Assembly: GCF_900112485.1 (NCBI RefSeq)
Contig: NZ_FOMG01000014.1
Span: forward strand, 1 to 64,000
Direction of reading: 5' to 3'
DNA from: Clostridium uliginosum
Lineage (GTDB): Bacteria; Bacillota; Clostridia; Clostridiales; Clostridiaceae
DNA length: 64,000 nt
Made by a program: the position numbers and the translations under genes. The notes under the pieces are model-generated. The model had not been told where the DNA came from, ran no database searches, and worked only from the letters and a program-made list of their open reading frames with translations. Below, one piece after another: positions 8,811 through 17,840 of this stretch; the first letter of the stretch is position 1; every line of letters starts with the position of its first letter.

Positions 8811-8978
8811 GTGTCTAAAGAAAATTCTTATCGTGGTCCTGTTATCTATCAAAATGGACAGTATAAACATCATTGTATTATCAGTGGAGAATTCAAGTGG
8901 TTTCAAGGGCATGAAGAAATTTATTTTGCTGACATTAAAGTTTGTGAATGCCTTTTCCATGGTGGGTTAATTAAATAG
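8811..8978 (+). pseudogene. C-terminal remnant of a DUF5680-like protein
   Basis: An open frame of about 55 codons from a GTG encodes SKENSYRGPVIYQNGQY and later GEFKWFQGHEEIYF and CECLFHGGLIK before the stop. This resembles the end of DUF5680 domains. A stop at 8796 and no ribosome binding site show that the N-terminal part has been lost. Probably a gene-decay product; the family call is from memory of the motif pattern. Confidence 0.45.
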
Positions 8979-9152
8979 TAAAAATGAATATATGTAATGG
9001 AGAGTAGTATTATCATACTAAATAGAAATGATTTATGTTGGTGCAAAAGTGGATTGAAATATAAAAAATTAATGTAATAGTATTGCCTTGAGATGTTTTA
9101 AGTTCATTAATAAAAAATATTTCTTGTATTTTAAAATATAAATAGTATAATT

Positions 9153-9173
9153 TATATTACCATTGGTAATATA
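9153..9173 (+). promoter_or_regulatory. Palindromic operator of the TetR-HelD unit
   Basis: The arms TATATTACCA and TGGTAATATA are exact complements around one central base. The site lies 14 bp before the tetR start and just downstream of a possible -10 (GTATAAT near 9144). That is where a TetR-type autorepressor normally binds. Confidence 0.7.
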
Positions 9174-9186
9174 ATGAGGTGAATTG

Positions 9187-9789
9187 ATGAAAAAAGGAAT
9201 AACAAAGGATCAAGTAGTAGAAACAACTCTTAAGCTAATAAAAGATAATGAGAATATAAGAAGTGTAAATTTAAGAGGCGTTGCACGTGAGATAGGATGT
9301 GCGCATACTAATTTATATAACTATTTTAGTTCATTTGATGAATTATTATGGTGTGCTCACATAAAAATATTAGAAATATTTTTAGAGGAACTTAAAGAAA
9401 AGATACTTGTAACGAATGACTATGAATTAAAGCTTAATTATTTTTATAATCATTTTGTGGATTTTTCTCTTAAGCATAAGGGATGGTTTCGTTTAGCATG
9501 GTTTGAAATATTAGAAGGTAATCGTCCAGAAGAGGATAGGATTGCAACTACTCAAACTGTTGATGCCTTTGTGGAAATCATTGAAGGCATATGGATTAGC
9601 ATGTATGATTCTTCACCATGTAGAGAGAAAATTAGAGCTGTAATTCATAATGTACATTGCTACATACATGGGGAAGTATCAATATATATTGCAAAAAGGG
9701 GGTTGATTCAAGAAGAATACTTATTTAAAAAATATGTGGTCAATCAATGTATAAAACTTACAAAACTTCTATTAAATGAGGAGGATTAG
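9187..9789 (+). CDS. TetR-family transcriptional regulator
   Basis: A 200-aa protein with an N-terminal TetR helix-turn-helix (about residues 20-50: VNLRGVAREIGCAHTNLYNYF) and an all-helical C-terminal ligand domain. ATG 9187 is preferred to the adjacent TTG because it is correctly spaced from TGAGGTG. It sits just downstream of a 21-bp palindrome and ends 6 bp before the helD start. It probably represses both itself and the helicase-like gene. The ligand is unknown. Confidence 0.88.
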   Translation: MKKGITKDQVVETTLKLIKDNENIRSVNLRGVAREIGCAHTNLYNYFSSFDELLWCAHIKILEIFLEELKEKILVTNDYELKLNYFYNHFVDFSLKHKGWFRLAWFEILEGNRPEEDRIATTQTVDAFVEIIEGIWISMYDSSPCREKIRAVIHNVHCYIHGEVSIYIAKRGLIQEEYLFKKYVVNQCIKLTKLLLNEED

Positions 9790-9795
9790 TTTTTT

Positions 9796-12030
9796 ATGAG
9801 TAGTTATGAAAATGAATTTAAAGAAGAAGAATTATATATTAATAATACTATTTCACTTCTAAATAAGAATTTAGAAATTGAATTAAATAAAGTGAGTTTA
9901 GCTCAAAAAGAACTAATGAATGTGAATAAATATATGTGGGAAAACAGTGTACACTATATTGATGATATTGATAGATTAGCTGATATAAAGCAAGATTTAT
10001 CAGTTATTCATGTTCAAAGAGCAGGCTATGAAGAAATAGAAAAAAAGATATATAAGTATAAGAGTATGCGTAAGAAACCTTACTTTGCAAGAATAGATTT
10101 TAAAGAGGAAGATGAAAGTAATGCAGAAAAAATCTATATAGGGTTCAATAACCTTTTAGATGAATATAATTATGAGCTTTATGTTTATGATTGGAGATCT
10201 CCCATAGCAAGCATATTTTATAGATATGAATTAGGAGCAGTAAGTTATAAAGCGCCTAAAGGAGAGATAAAAGGAGAAACCTCACTTAAAAGGCAATATG
10301 AAATTAAGAATGGAAAGTTAGATTATTTTATTGATTCAAATTTAAACATTATTGATGATGCACTTAAAAATGCTTTATCTAAAAATACTTCTTCAAAAAT
10401 GAAAACAATAGTTGAAACAATACAAAGAGAACAGGATATTATTATTCGTGATATTGAAAATGATTTGCTTATTGTGCAAGGAGTAGCTGGAAGTGGAAAG
10501 ACATCTATTGCACTGCATAGAGTTGCTTTTTTAATGTATCAAGGTTTAGTAACTAAATTATACTCTAATAATATCATTATAATTTCCCCAAATGATTTAT
10601 TTGGAAATTATATAAGTGATGTTCTGCCAGAACTTGGAGAAGAAACTATTAAAACAATAACATTTGAATATATATTTAAGGAAATTTTTAATAATAGTAT
10701 TAACATTAAATCTAGAAATCAATTATTAGAAGATATAATAGATACTAAGAATACTAAAAAAAGAAATATTATTAAATCAAGTATGGAATTTAAAGCTTCA
10801 AAAGAGTTTGTAATAATATTGCAAAGACTAATATGGTATTTTGAGCATAGAATGATAGAAATTTTAGATATTTATTATGATGGAATATACATTGAAGACA
10901 AACATTCAATTAAGGAGTCTTTGCTAAAAGGTACTATAAATATGCCTATTGAGAAGAAACTAACAATAATTGAAAATAGAATATTTGAAAAAATTCAATC
11001 TATTAGAAAGAAAAGAAGAGAAAAACTAGAAAAATTTATTAGTAGATATCCACACCATCAATTTGAAATTAAGGCTTTAGCGAGATTAATTACAATAAAG
11101 GAAACTTATAGATTAAAAGAGCAAATTAATAGCTTTACTAAAGTTGATTATATGAAGGTTTATAAGAATTTGTTTAAAGATAAAAATTTATTTTATCATT
11201 TAGCAAAGGGACTTAACTTACCAGGAAATATAGAAGAGATAATAGATAGCTTTAACTGTGATTACAAAGTTATATCATATGAAGATACATTATCAATTAT
11301 GTACCTTAAAGTGAAAATGAGTGGATGTAATGTATTTAAAGAAATTAAACAAGTTGTTGTTGATGAAGCTCAAGATTATTATCCTATACATTTTGAAATT
11401 TTAAAGGAATTATTTAAGAATTCTAAATTTACTATTTTAGGAGATATAAATCAATCAATAGAGAAGGAAGCAACCTTATCAATTTATGAAGATGCAAAAA
11501 ATATATTAAATAAAAAAAGAAGCATGACTGTATATATGAATAAAAGTTTTAGATGTTCCTATGAAATAAGTAAATTCAGTAATAAATTTCTTGATGAAAA
11601 TATTAAAATAGAAAGTTTTGAAAGACATGAGGAAGAACCTGAAGTAATAAAAGCAGTTACTACTCATGATTTAGATGAAAACATAGTAAAACATATATTA
11701 AATTATAAGAATTTAAATTATACATCAATAGCAGTTTTGTGTAAGAGCATGAATGAATGTGAAAAAATATATAAGAGACTTAAAAAGAAAATAGATATGA
11801 AAATTATTAATGGAAGTAATGTGAGCATAAATGGAGTAATGATAATGCCTGTCTATATGGCTAAAGGATTAGAATTTGACTGCGTTATAGTTTATGAAAC
11901 AAATAACAGAAACTATAATACAGAAGTTGATAAAAGATTATTATATATTGCTTCTACTAGAGCACTTCATAAATTAGTGTTCTTTTATACTGGAAGTAAA
12001 TCTAAATATTTGGAGGTTAATGATATTTAG
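9796..12030 (+). CDS. helD: HelD-like RNA polymerase recycling ATPase (UvrD superfamily)
   Basis: HelD proteins use UvrD-type ATPase domains to release stalled RNA polymerase from DNA. The 744-aa protein is close to the length of Firmicute HelD. It has an N-terminal coiled coil (first about 80 residues), Walker A GVAGSGKTSIALHR (near 229), a large insertion, VVVDEAQDY (near 520) and a late LLYIASTRALHKL (near 715). The ribosome binding site GAGGAGG overlaps the end of tetR, showing tight co-transcription. Some actinobacterial HelD relatives protect against rifamycins. Whether this inducible copy has such a role is inference. Confidence 0.85.
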   Translation: MSSYENEFKEEELYINNTISLLNKNLEIELNKVSLAQKELMNVNKYMWENSVHYIDDIDRLADIKQDLSVIHVQRAGYEEIEKKIYKYKSMRKKPYFARIDFKEEDESNAEKIYIGFNNLLDEYNYELYVYDWRSPIASIFYRYELGAVSYKAPKGEIKGETSLKRQYEIKNGKLDYFIDSNLNIIDDALKNALSKNTSSKMKTIVETIQREQDIIIRDIENDLLIVQGVAGSGKTSIALHRVAFLMYQGLVTKLYSNNIIIISPNDLFGNYISDVLPELGEETIKTITFEYIFKEIFNNSINIKSRNQLLEDIIDTKNTKKRNIIKSSMEFKASKEFVIILQRLIWYFEHRMIEILDIYYDGIYIEDKHSIKESLLKGTINMPIEKKLTIIENRIFEKIQSIRKKRREKLEKFISRYPHHQFEIKALARLITIKETYRLKEQINSFTKVDYMKVYKNLFKDKNLFYHLAKGLNLPGNIEEIIDSFNCDYKVISYEDTLSIMYLKVKMSGCNVFKEIKQVVVDEAQDYYPIHFEILKELFKNSKFTILGDINQSIEKEATLSIYEDAKNILNKKRSMTVYMNKSFRCSYEISKFSNKFLDENIKIESFERHEEEPEVIKAVTTHDLDENIVKHILNYKNLNYTSIAVLCKSMNECEKIYKRLKKKIDMKIINGSNVSINGVMIMPVYMAKGLEFDCVIVYETNNRNYNTEVDKRLLYIASTRALHKLVFFYTGSKSKYLEVNDI

Positions 12031-12238
12031 AAGAGGTGATTTAGATTAAGAAATACTAAAGTTTATTGGTAATAAAGGAATTCCTGGGAAAAACATAAGT
12101 CACTCTGAAAAGAAATCACAGTTATTTCAGTTCATAGCTCTGCACTTGATTCATTAAGTATTTTTACACTCAAGTATTGAGGGGATGTTTAAATTATTTT
12201 TTTGTGCATTGAGCATAGCGAAAGGTATGATAGTTAAT

Positions 12239-13150
12239 ATGAGATTTGAAGAAGATATAATGAACTCCATAATTTATCAGGTACATCATAATAGTGGTAA
12301 AAACCTGTATAGTCATGCGGTTAGCGGGAATATGTCATTTTGTTCTTTTACAGAGGAAGTGGTTGCTAGATATAATGATGAATTAAAGCTATGCTGGCAA
12401 ACTGACCTTATGGAAAAAATTATTGATAATACCGTTGATACGGTACTAAAAGAATTTTATTGCACAAATCAATATATTGATTTCAATAATGAATCGAAAG
12501 CTTTGCTTAAGCAGGTATACAATTTACTGTTTCAAGATATTATAGTAAATGAATTGGATTTGAAAATCGTGCAAGAAAGACATTATACTCGTTTAGCAAA
12601 ATTATTATCAATTACAAATCCTTTTACGGCAATAATTAATCCACCAAACAATACATACGCCTCAAGTGCAGTATGTGCAGAATATTCAGCGGAATTTCAA
12701 CTATTTATACTTGGATTGAAGTTATCGGAAATCAAGGCCCCATTATTAGATATTGGATGTGGTGAAAATGCTGAACTAGTTAATTTTATGAGATCAGCTG
12801 GGATTGAAGCATATGGGGTCGATAGAATTTGTGCTGACAAGAAAGTATATCTGAGCAAAGAAAATTGGTTTGAATACGATTTTGGCATATCAAAATGGGG
12901 TACTATTGTATCTAATATTGCACTTTCCAGTCACTTTATTAATAATAATCTGCGAAAAGATGGAAAATATAGCGAATTTGCAATGATTTATATGAAAGTA
13001 TTAAATGGACTTGTTCCTGGAGGGAGTTTCATTTATGCACCGGCAATTCCATTTATTGAAAATTGCTTGCAAGCATCTGAATTTCTTATTGAACGAGAAT
13101 TGTTGAATAAAGAATATTATAGAGTAAAAGTTACTCGCTTATATAGATAG
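12239..13150 (+). CDS. Class I SAM-dependent methyltransferase, substrate unknown
   Basis: About 303 aa. The C-terminal half has the Rossmann-fold motif I LLDIGCGENAELVNFM (near residue 169) followed by an acidic motif II end (AYGVDR), typical of class I methyltransferases. The N-terminal 160 residues are helical and unrecognised. The start is uncertain: ATG 12185, 12227 and 12239 are all in frame and none has an ideal ribosome binding site; 12239 gives the most natural N-terminus. Base composition is slightly less A+T-rich than its neighbours, as for the convergent merR gene, hinting at recent acquisition. An rRNA or small-molecule target is possible. Confidence 0.6.
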   Translation: MRFEEDIMNSIIYQVHHNSGKNLYSHAVSGNMSFCSFTEEVVARYNDELKLCWQTDLMEKIIDNTVDTVLKEFYCTNQYIDFNNESKALLKQVYNLLFQDIIVNELDLKIVQERHYTRLAKLLSITNPFTAIINPPNNTYASSAVCAEYSAEFQLFILGLKLSEIKAPLLDIGCGENAELVNFMRSAGIEAYGVDRICADKKVYLSKENWFEYDFGISKWGTIVSNIALSSHFINNNLRKDGKYSEFAMIYMKVLNGLVPGGSFIYAPAIPFIENCLQASEFLIERELLNKEYYRVKVTRLYR

Positions 13151-13165
13151 CAAGTAATGAAGAAA

Positions 13166-13205
13166 AAGCTACATCAAGTATTGCAACTTTGTGTAGCTTG
13201 TACGT
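13166..13205. terminator. Shared terminator between convergent genes
   Basis: AAGCTACA (13166-13173) pairs with TGTAGCTT (13192-13199) in the short gap between the methyltransferase and merR genes. On the minus strand it is followed by TTTTTCTTC, so it mainly serves merR. Confidence 0.55.
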
Positions 13206-14023
13206 TATTTATCAACTTGAATGGAAATTTTTAATAAATATTGATTTGGGTCACTCACTGAAAGATAATAGAGTTGATCTTCCTCGTAGGCATTTCCAAT
13301 GATTTTGTAGCCGTTTTGTTCAGTATACTTTTTAAGTTTGTGGTAAGCATCCGGCAGTGTTTCATATGCGCCCTTGTGAAATAACACAACATAAGTTCCA
13401 GCAGGTTTTATAAATAGATATTCACTATTTGCCTTATGATCTATTTTGCTGCAAAAGTACTTTCTCTCAAATAGGCCTTGCTTAAGGTTTTTCAAAAGTA
13501 CGATTTCACCAATTGGAAATTCATTATAATAATAATTTTTGCGGCAGTATGAAATATGTTCTTGTATTTTCATATGGAAAGCTTTTTCGTCTGTATAACT
13601 AACTTCTGGTGCGTCGATAACAATATAATACTCCTCAGTACAATATTCAATTTGAACTTCATTGCAATTAACTGACAGTGCATGTTCTGTAGTGGCTATG
13701 GTATTTTTGAGGAGCTTTTTTATTTGATTAAGCCGTTTTTGTTCTTTTTTTAATTGAATTTGTTTTGCTTTTAGAATAGATAAAAAATTCTTTGTATTCT
13801 GTTTTTCCATATAGCTTTTAATTTCCTTCAGAGGTGTACCGATCTCTTTGAGTGATTGGATAATATCAAAGGTTGTAAGCTGCTTTGTTGAATAATACCG
13901 ATACCCATTTTCTGCAACAATTTCCGGCTTCAAAATGCCTAGTTCATCGTAGTAGAATAGGGTGTCTTTTTTTACACCGCATAAAGCAGCAAACTCTCCC
14001 GCTTTGAAAAAAATTTTTGACAT
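13205..14023 (-). CDS. MerR-family regulator with GyrI-like effector domain
   Basis: A 272-aa protein. Residues 5-70 form the MerR winged helix (FFKAGEFAALCGVKKDTLFYYDE, then ENGYRYYS), residues 75-115 a coiled-coil linker, and residues 125-272 a GyrI/BmrR-like ligand-binding domain. This architecture is typical of multidrug-sensing activators. It is divergent from an efflux pump gene. A promoter with the over-long 19-bp spacer favoured by MerR activators lies between them. So it probably senses a drug and switches on the pump. Ribosome binding site AGGAGG is present. Confidence 0.88.
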   Translation of the reverse strand: MSKIFFKAGEFAALCGVKKDTLFYYDELGILKPEIVAENGYRYYSTKQLTTFDIIQSLKEIGTPLKEIKSYMEKQNTKNFLSILKAKQIQLKKEQKRLNQIKKLLKNTIATTEHALSVNCNEVQIEYCTEEYYIVIDAPEVSYTDEKAFHMKIQEHISYCRKNYYYNEFPIGEIVLLKNLKQGLFERKYFCSKIDHKANSEYLFIKPAGTYVVLFHKGAYETLPDAYHKLKKYTEQNGYKIIGNAYEEDQLYYLSVSDPNQYLLKISIQVDK

Positions 14024-14038
14024 TTTTTTATCCTCCTA

Positions 14039-14069
14039 TTGACTATTGGGTAACCCCACACTTTATAAT
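14039..14069 (+). promoter_or_regulatory. MerR-type promoter with 19-bp spacer
   Basis: TTGACT (14039-14044) and TATAAT (14064-14069) are separated by 19 bp. The spacer contains the palindrome GGGTAACCC. A 19-bp spacer is the hallmark of promoters that MerR proteins activate by untwisting DNA. The promoter reads toward the efflux gene at 14192 and overlaps the merR 5' region. Confidence 0.7.
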
Positions 14070-14191
14070 ATGACTGTTGCCGTTAAAAAGCAAGGTATTA
14101 TCATGGCGCTAATGAAATTTCACGAATAAGATGGTTTTAATGGTAACTTTTTTAATATAATAATAGTGTAAAAAGAAGAGGTTGATTTTAT

Positions 14192-15448
14192 ATGAAACAA
14201 GATATGTTAGTTAAACAAAAATATTTAAAAAAAGGAGGAATTATTGCGCTTATTGCTGTGCTGAGTATGGCTCCTATGTTTTCAGTTGATATGTATCTGC
14301 CTGCACTTCCATATATGAATGCTTATTTTGCAGCCTCTGAGTCAGTAATGAATTTAACACTGGTAGGCTTTTATATTTTTATGGCTTTAGGACTTTTAAT
14401 TTTTGGGCCTCTTAGTGACAAGCATGGTCGTAAGCCTATTTTAATTATAAGTTTGTTTTTATATGTAGTTTTTAGTGGTCTTTGTGCTATCTCTACAAAT
14501 ATTTGGCAATTGATATTTTTTAGAATTATTGAAGCAATTGGTGCTGGTGGTATGTTAGCAATTTCAATTGTTCTGATTAAAGATTCTTTTAAGGGGAAAG
14601 CTATGGGTACCATACTTGCAGTCGTTACGTCTATTTCTATAATTGCTCCTATGATTGCACCTATTGCAGGAGCATTTATATTGCAGTGTTTTAAGTGGAG
14701 AGCAATTTTTGTAGCTTATGCAGTTATAGGCATTATATGCTTAATAGCTTCATTTCTACTAGCTGAAACATTGCCTGCTTCCAAAAGATTAGATGGAAAG
14801 TTAATAAATACAATGGGAAGGCTTGTAGTTGTAGGAAAGAATAAGGGTTTTACATATTTATTGATTATTGCATCCTTGTTTGCAGCTCCTTATATGGCTT
14901 ATGTTGCCGTATCTTCATATGTTTATATTGATTTTTTTGGATTATCTACAACCACCTACAGCTATATCTATGGTATAAATGCGGCATGTTCTGTTTTAGG
15001 ACCACTTATCTATATAAAGATAAATGGAAAAGTTGATCCAAAAAAAATTACATGGTTGTGTTTTGTACTAGCTGTTTTTAGCGGAATGGCGCTTATTATT
15101 TTAGGACGTCTTTCACCTGCATTATTTCTACTTTCATTTAGTCCATTTGCTTTTGTAGAAAGCATCATGAAAGTATTTAGTACGGATATCTTATTAAATC
15201 AACAGGAAGGAGATAGCGGATCAGCATCTTCTCTAATTAATTTCACACAAACAATATTAGGAAGTATTGGTATGGTGATAGGCGCGTTACCTTGGTCTAA
15301 CTATATAAGAGGACTTGGAATATGTGTCCTAGGCTTCACAATAATTGGTGTAATTAGCTGGATTGTATTACTAAAATCTAGTATTTATATAAAAGGTTTA
15401 AAAGAAATCCAAAATAGAAAACAATCTGAGTACAACTCTTGCACTTAG
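14192..15448 (+). CDS. Bcr/CflA-type multidrug efflux MFS transporter
   Basis: A 418-aa membrane protein with 12 predicted helices. It has the MFS motif A GPLSDKHGRKP (near 71) and the Bcr/CflA start region SVDMYLPALP (near 31). Family members export drugs such as bicyclomycin, chloramphenicol or sulfonamides by proton antiport; the substrate here is not predictable. It lies divergent from the MerR regulator and downstream of its 19-bp-spacer promoter. Start ATG follows GAAGAGG. Confidence 0.88.
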   Translation: MKQDMLVKQKYLKKGGIIALIAVLSMAPMFSVDMYLPALPYMNAYFAASESVMNLTLVGFYIFMALGLLIFGPLSDKHGRKPILIISLFLYVVFSGLCAISTNIWQLIFFRIIEAIGAGGMLAISIVLIKDSFKGKAMGTILAVVTSISIIAPMIAPIAGAFILQCFKWRAIFVAYAVIGIICLIASFLLAETLPASKRLDGKLINTMGRLVVVGKNKGFTYLLIIASLFAAPYMAYVAVSSYVYIDFFGLSTTTYSYIYGINAACSVLGPLIYIKINGKVDPKKITWLCFVLAVFSGMALIILGRLSPALFLLSFSPFAFVESIMKVFSTDILLNQQEGDSGSASSLINFTQTILGSIGMVIGALPWSNYIRGLGICVLGFTIIGVISWIVLLKSSIYIKGLKEIQNRKQSEYNSCT

Positions 15449-15574
15449 TGATAATCCAAATGAAATAATAAAACATAAAGTAGATAACTGTGATATTTAT
15501 CTAATAGAGTATTTACAATAATAATTTGTATATATATAATAGTACTATGTTTTGTTTTATAAAGATTAATATTG

Positions 15575-15814
15575 ATAAGTGTGTTGAAAGAGAAGAGTAT
15601 ATATATATTAATTTAAAGCGAGTTAGGGATGGTGTAAGCCTGATATTTAATTTTATAGAAAGAAGCTCTTGAGCTTAAAATGAAAGCTTTATTGTGTAGT
15701 AGTTTTAGGGTATTCTCCCCATATAGAGATAATGAGTGGATTAAGTTTATTTAATCAATTTAGGTGGTAACGCGGAATTAACTTTCGTCCTAATTTTTAG
15801 GACGAAAGTTTTTT
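15575..15814 (+). promoter_or_regulatory. T-box riboswitch controlling gltX (tRNA-Glu)
   Basis: Stem I features are AGAGTA near the start and GGGATGGTGTAAGCC at the apex. The T-box bulge TAGGTGGTAACGCGG lies at 15761-15775, and the terminator ACTTTCGTCC / GGACGAAAGT followed by T6 at 15781-15814. Candidate specifier codons are GAA (15682-15684) and GAG (15671-15673), both Glu. Uncharged tRNA-Glu should bind and prevent termination. Confidence 0.92.
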
Positions 15815-15822
15815 ATATTTTT

Positions 15823-15877
15823 CTATGTTTTAAGTGAATGTTTATACTATAGTATCAACACTGTTTTAAAATGTAGT
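15823..15877. repeat. Short family B derivative in the gltX leader
   Basis: It begins CTATGTTTTAAGTG and ends ATCAACACTGTTTTAAAATG. These are the two ends of the roughly 220-bp family B repeat (compare 40335-40558) joined by an internal deletion. It lies between the T-box terminator and the gltX ribosome binding site. Confidence 0.6.
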
Positions 15878-15899
15878 AGTATATTTAGGAGGAAAAAGA

Positions 15900-17561
15900 A
15901 TGAGTTTAGAAAAATTAGCTAATATAATATTTCCTGATATTGATAAGACACCAGAATATTATATTGAAAAATACCAAAAGAGAAATTTAAAAGAAGGTGC
16001 AGTTGTTACTAGATATGCGCCATCACCAACAGGGTTTCAACATATCGGTGGAGTCTTTGCAGCTTTAGTAAATGAAAGACTAGCAGTTCAAAGTGGAGGT
16101 GTTTTCTATTTAAGAATAGAGGACACAGACCAAAAAAGAGAAGTTGAAGGTGCAATTGAAGATACAATTAAAACAATGCATAACTTTGGAATGGACTTTA
16201 ATGAAGGTATGACAGGAGAAGAAACTTTTAAAGGGGAATATGGTCCATATAGACAAAGTCAAAGAGCAGAAATATATAAAACTTTTGCGAAGGATTTAGT
16301 TGCTAAAGGATTAGTTTATCCATGTTTTTGTACTCCAGAAGAATTAGCAGATTTAAGAGAAAAGCAAATAGCTCAAAAAATAACACCGGGATATTATGGT
16401 GAATATGCTAAGTATAGAAATTTAAGTCCAGAAGAAGCTATAGCTAAAATAGAAGCAGGAGAAAAGTATATATTAAGATTAAAATCACCTGGAAATTCAG
16501 AAAATAGAGTTGAATTCTATGATCTAATAAAAGGAGATATATCATTCCCAGAAAATAATCAAGATATTGTTATAATAAAAGGGGATGGATTACCAACATA
16601 CCATTTCGCACATGTTGTAGATGATTCTTTAATGAGAACTACTCATGTTATAAGAGGAGAGGAGTGGTTATCATCATTACCTATACATGTTCAATTATTT
16701 GAAGTGCTAGGTTTAGAAAGACCAGAATATGCTCATATTCCAACAATAATGAAAAATGATAATGGTTCAAAGAGGAAATTATCAAAGAGAAAAGATGCTG
16801 AAGCTGCTGTTTCTTATTATACAGAGGTTGGATATCCAACTGTTTCAGTTATTGAATATTTATTAAATATTATAAATTCAATTTATGAAGAATGGAGAGC
16901 AGAAAATCCTACAGCCGATTATCATGAGTTCCCAGTATCTTTAGATAAAATGAGCAAATCAGGAGCTTTATTTGATATAGTAAAATTACATGATGTAAGT
17001 AAAAATGTTATTTGTAAAATGAAAGCAGATGTAGTTTATGATAACTATGTGGCTTGGGCAAAAGAATTTGATACAGAAATGTATAAATTAGTTACAGCTA
17101 ATGAAAAAATGTCTAAAGAAATGTTTAATATAGATAAAGAGGGCCCAAAACCAAGAAAAGACTTTGCTAAGTGGGATGAAGTAAAAGAAAAAATATTCTA
17201 TTTCTTTGATGAATTATTCTATAAAGAAATTGCAGAGCAAGTTGAATTACCAAAGACAGTAACATTAGAATCAGCAAAAGAAGTAATAAAAGTATACATG
17301 AACAAATACAATACTAATGTTGCTAGCCAAGAGGAATGGTTTGAGGATTTAAAAACAATTGGTTTAGACTTAGGATATTGTGCAAATAGAAAAGAATATA
17401 AAGCAAATCCAGACCAATATAAAGGTATGATTTCAGATGTTGCAGGGGCAGTAAGAGCAGCTATATCACACAGAAGTAATACACCAGATCTTTATACTAT
17501 TATGAATATATTAGGACATGATAACGTAAAAGAAAGATTTGAAAAATTTTTAGAAATATAG
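15900..17561 (+). CDS. gltX: Glutamyl-tRNA synthetase
   Basis: Charges tRNA-Glu. At 553 aa it is longer than the usual 480-500 but matches the clostridial form. The class I signatures are [11 protein letters not shown] (near 41) and KLSKRK (near 292). RIEDTD and FPENNQD are also typical. Start ATG follows AGGAGG. A T-box leader controls it. Because glnS lies just downstream, this enzyme may be specific for tRNA-Glu rather than also charging tRNA-Gln; that is inference. Confidence 0.95.
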   Translation: MSLEKLANIIFPDIDKTPEYYIEKYQKRNLKEGAVVTRYAPSPTGFQHIGGVFAALVNERLAVQSGGVFYLRIEDTDQKREVEGAIEDTIKTMHNFGMDFNEGMTGEETFKGEYGPYRQSQRAEIYKTFAKDLVAKGLVYPCFCTPEELADLREKQIAQKITPGYYGEYAKYRNLSPEEAIAKIEAGEKYILRLKSPGNSENRVEFYDLIKGDISFPENNQDIVIIKGDGLPTYHFAHVVDDSLMRTTHVIRGEEWLSSLPIHVQLFEVLGLERPEYAHIPTIMKNDNGSKRKLSKRKDAEAAVSYYTEVGYPTVSVIEYLLNIINSIYEEWRAENPTADYHEFPVSLDKMSKSGALFDIVKLHDVSKNVICKMKADVVYDNYVAWAKEFDTEMYKLVTANEKMSKEMFNIDKEGPKPRKDFAKWDEVKEKIFYFFDELFYKEIAEQVELPKTVTLESAKEVIKVYMNKYNTNVASQEEWFEDLKTIGLDLGYCANRKEYKANPDQYKGMISDVAGAVRAAISHRSNTPDLYTIMNILGHDNVKERFEKFLEI

Positions 17562-17571
17562 ATATATAAAA

Positions 17572-17678
17572 GGAGTTGTCTCGAAATCAATGTATATGAG
17601 TTCCAATAAAGTTTATTCATTAATGTAAAGATCATTAATATAAAGCTCATGGACAGAGTAATTTACTGTGACAGCCCC
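17572..17678. repeat. Mosaic repeat with family C ends and family B core
   Basis: It begins GGAGTTGTCTCG and ends TGACAGCCCC, resembling the ends of the 58.8-kb element. Inside is ATAAAGCTCATGGACAG, a stretch found in the family B copies at 40.4 and 23.8 kb. Nothing else is seen in the gltX-glnS gap. Confidence 0.55.
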
Positions 17679-17840
17679 TTATTATAGAATCTTAAAAAAC
17701 AAGTTAAATATTAAAATCTATTATTCGGTGCCTTTATTTTTTTAGTATAGTAGATTAAAATTAACAATAGATGTAAATACATATAAGTATATTATGTAAT
17801 CACTTTAAGATGTGAAAATAATTAATAGGAGAGATAAAAT

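Noticed and set aside
12185-12238. Longer N-terminus of the methyltransferase from ATG 12185
   Set aside because: GAGGGG touches this ATG with no spacing and the added residues are hydrophobic and unlike the rest. It cannot be fully excluded.
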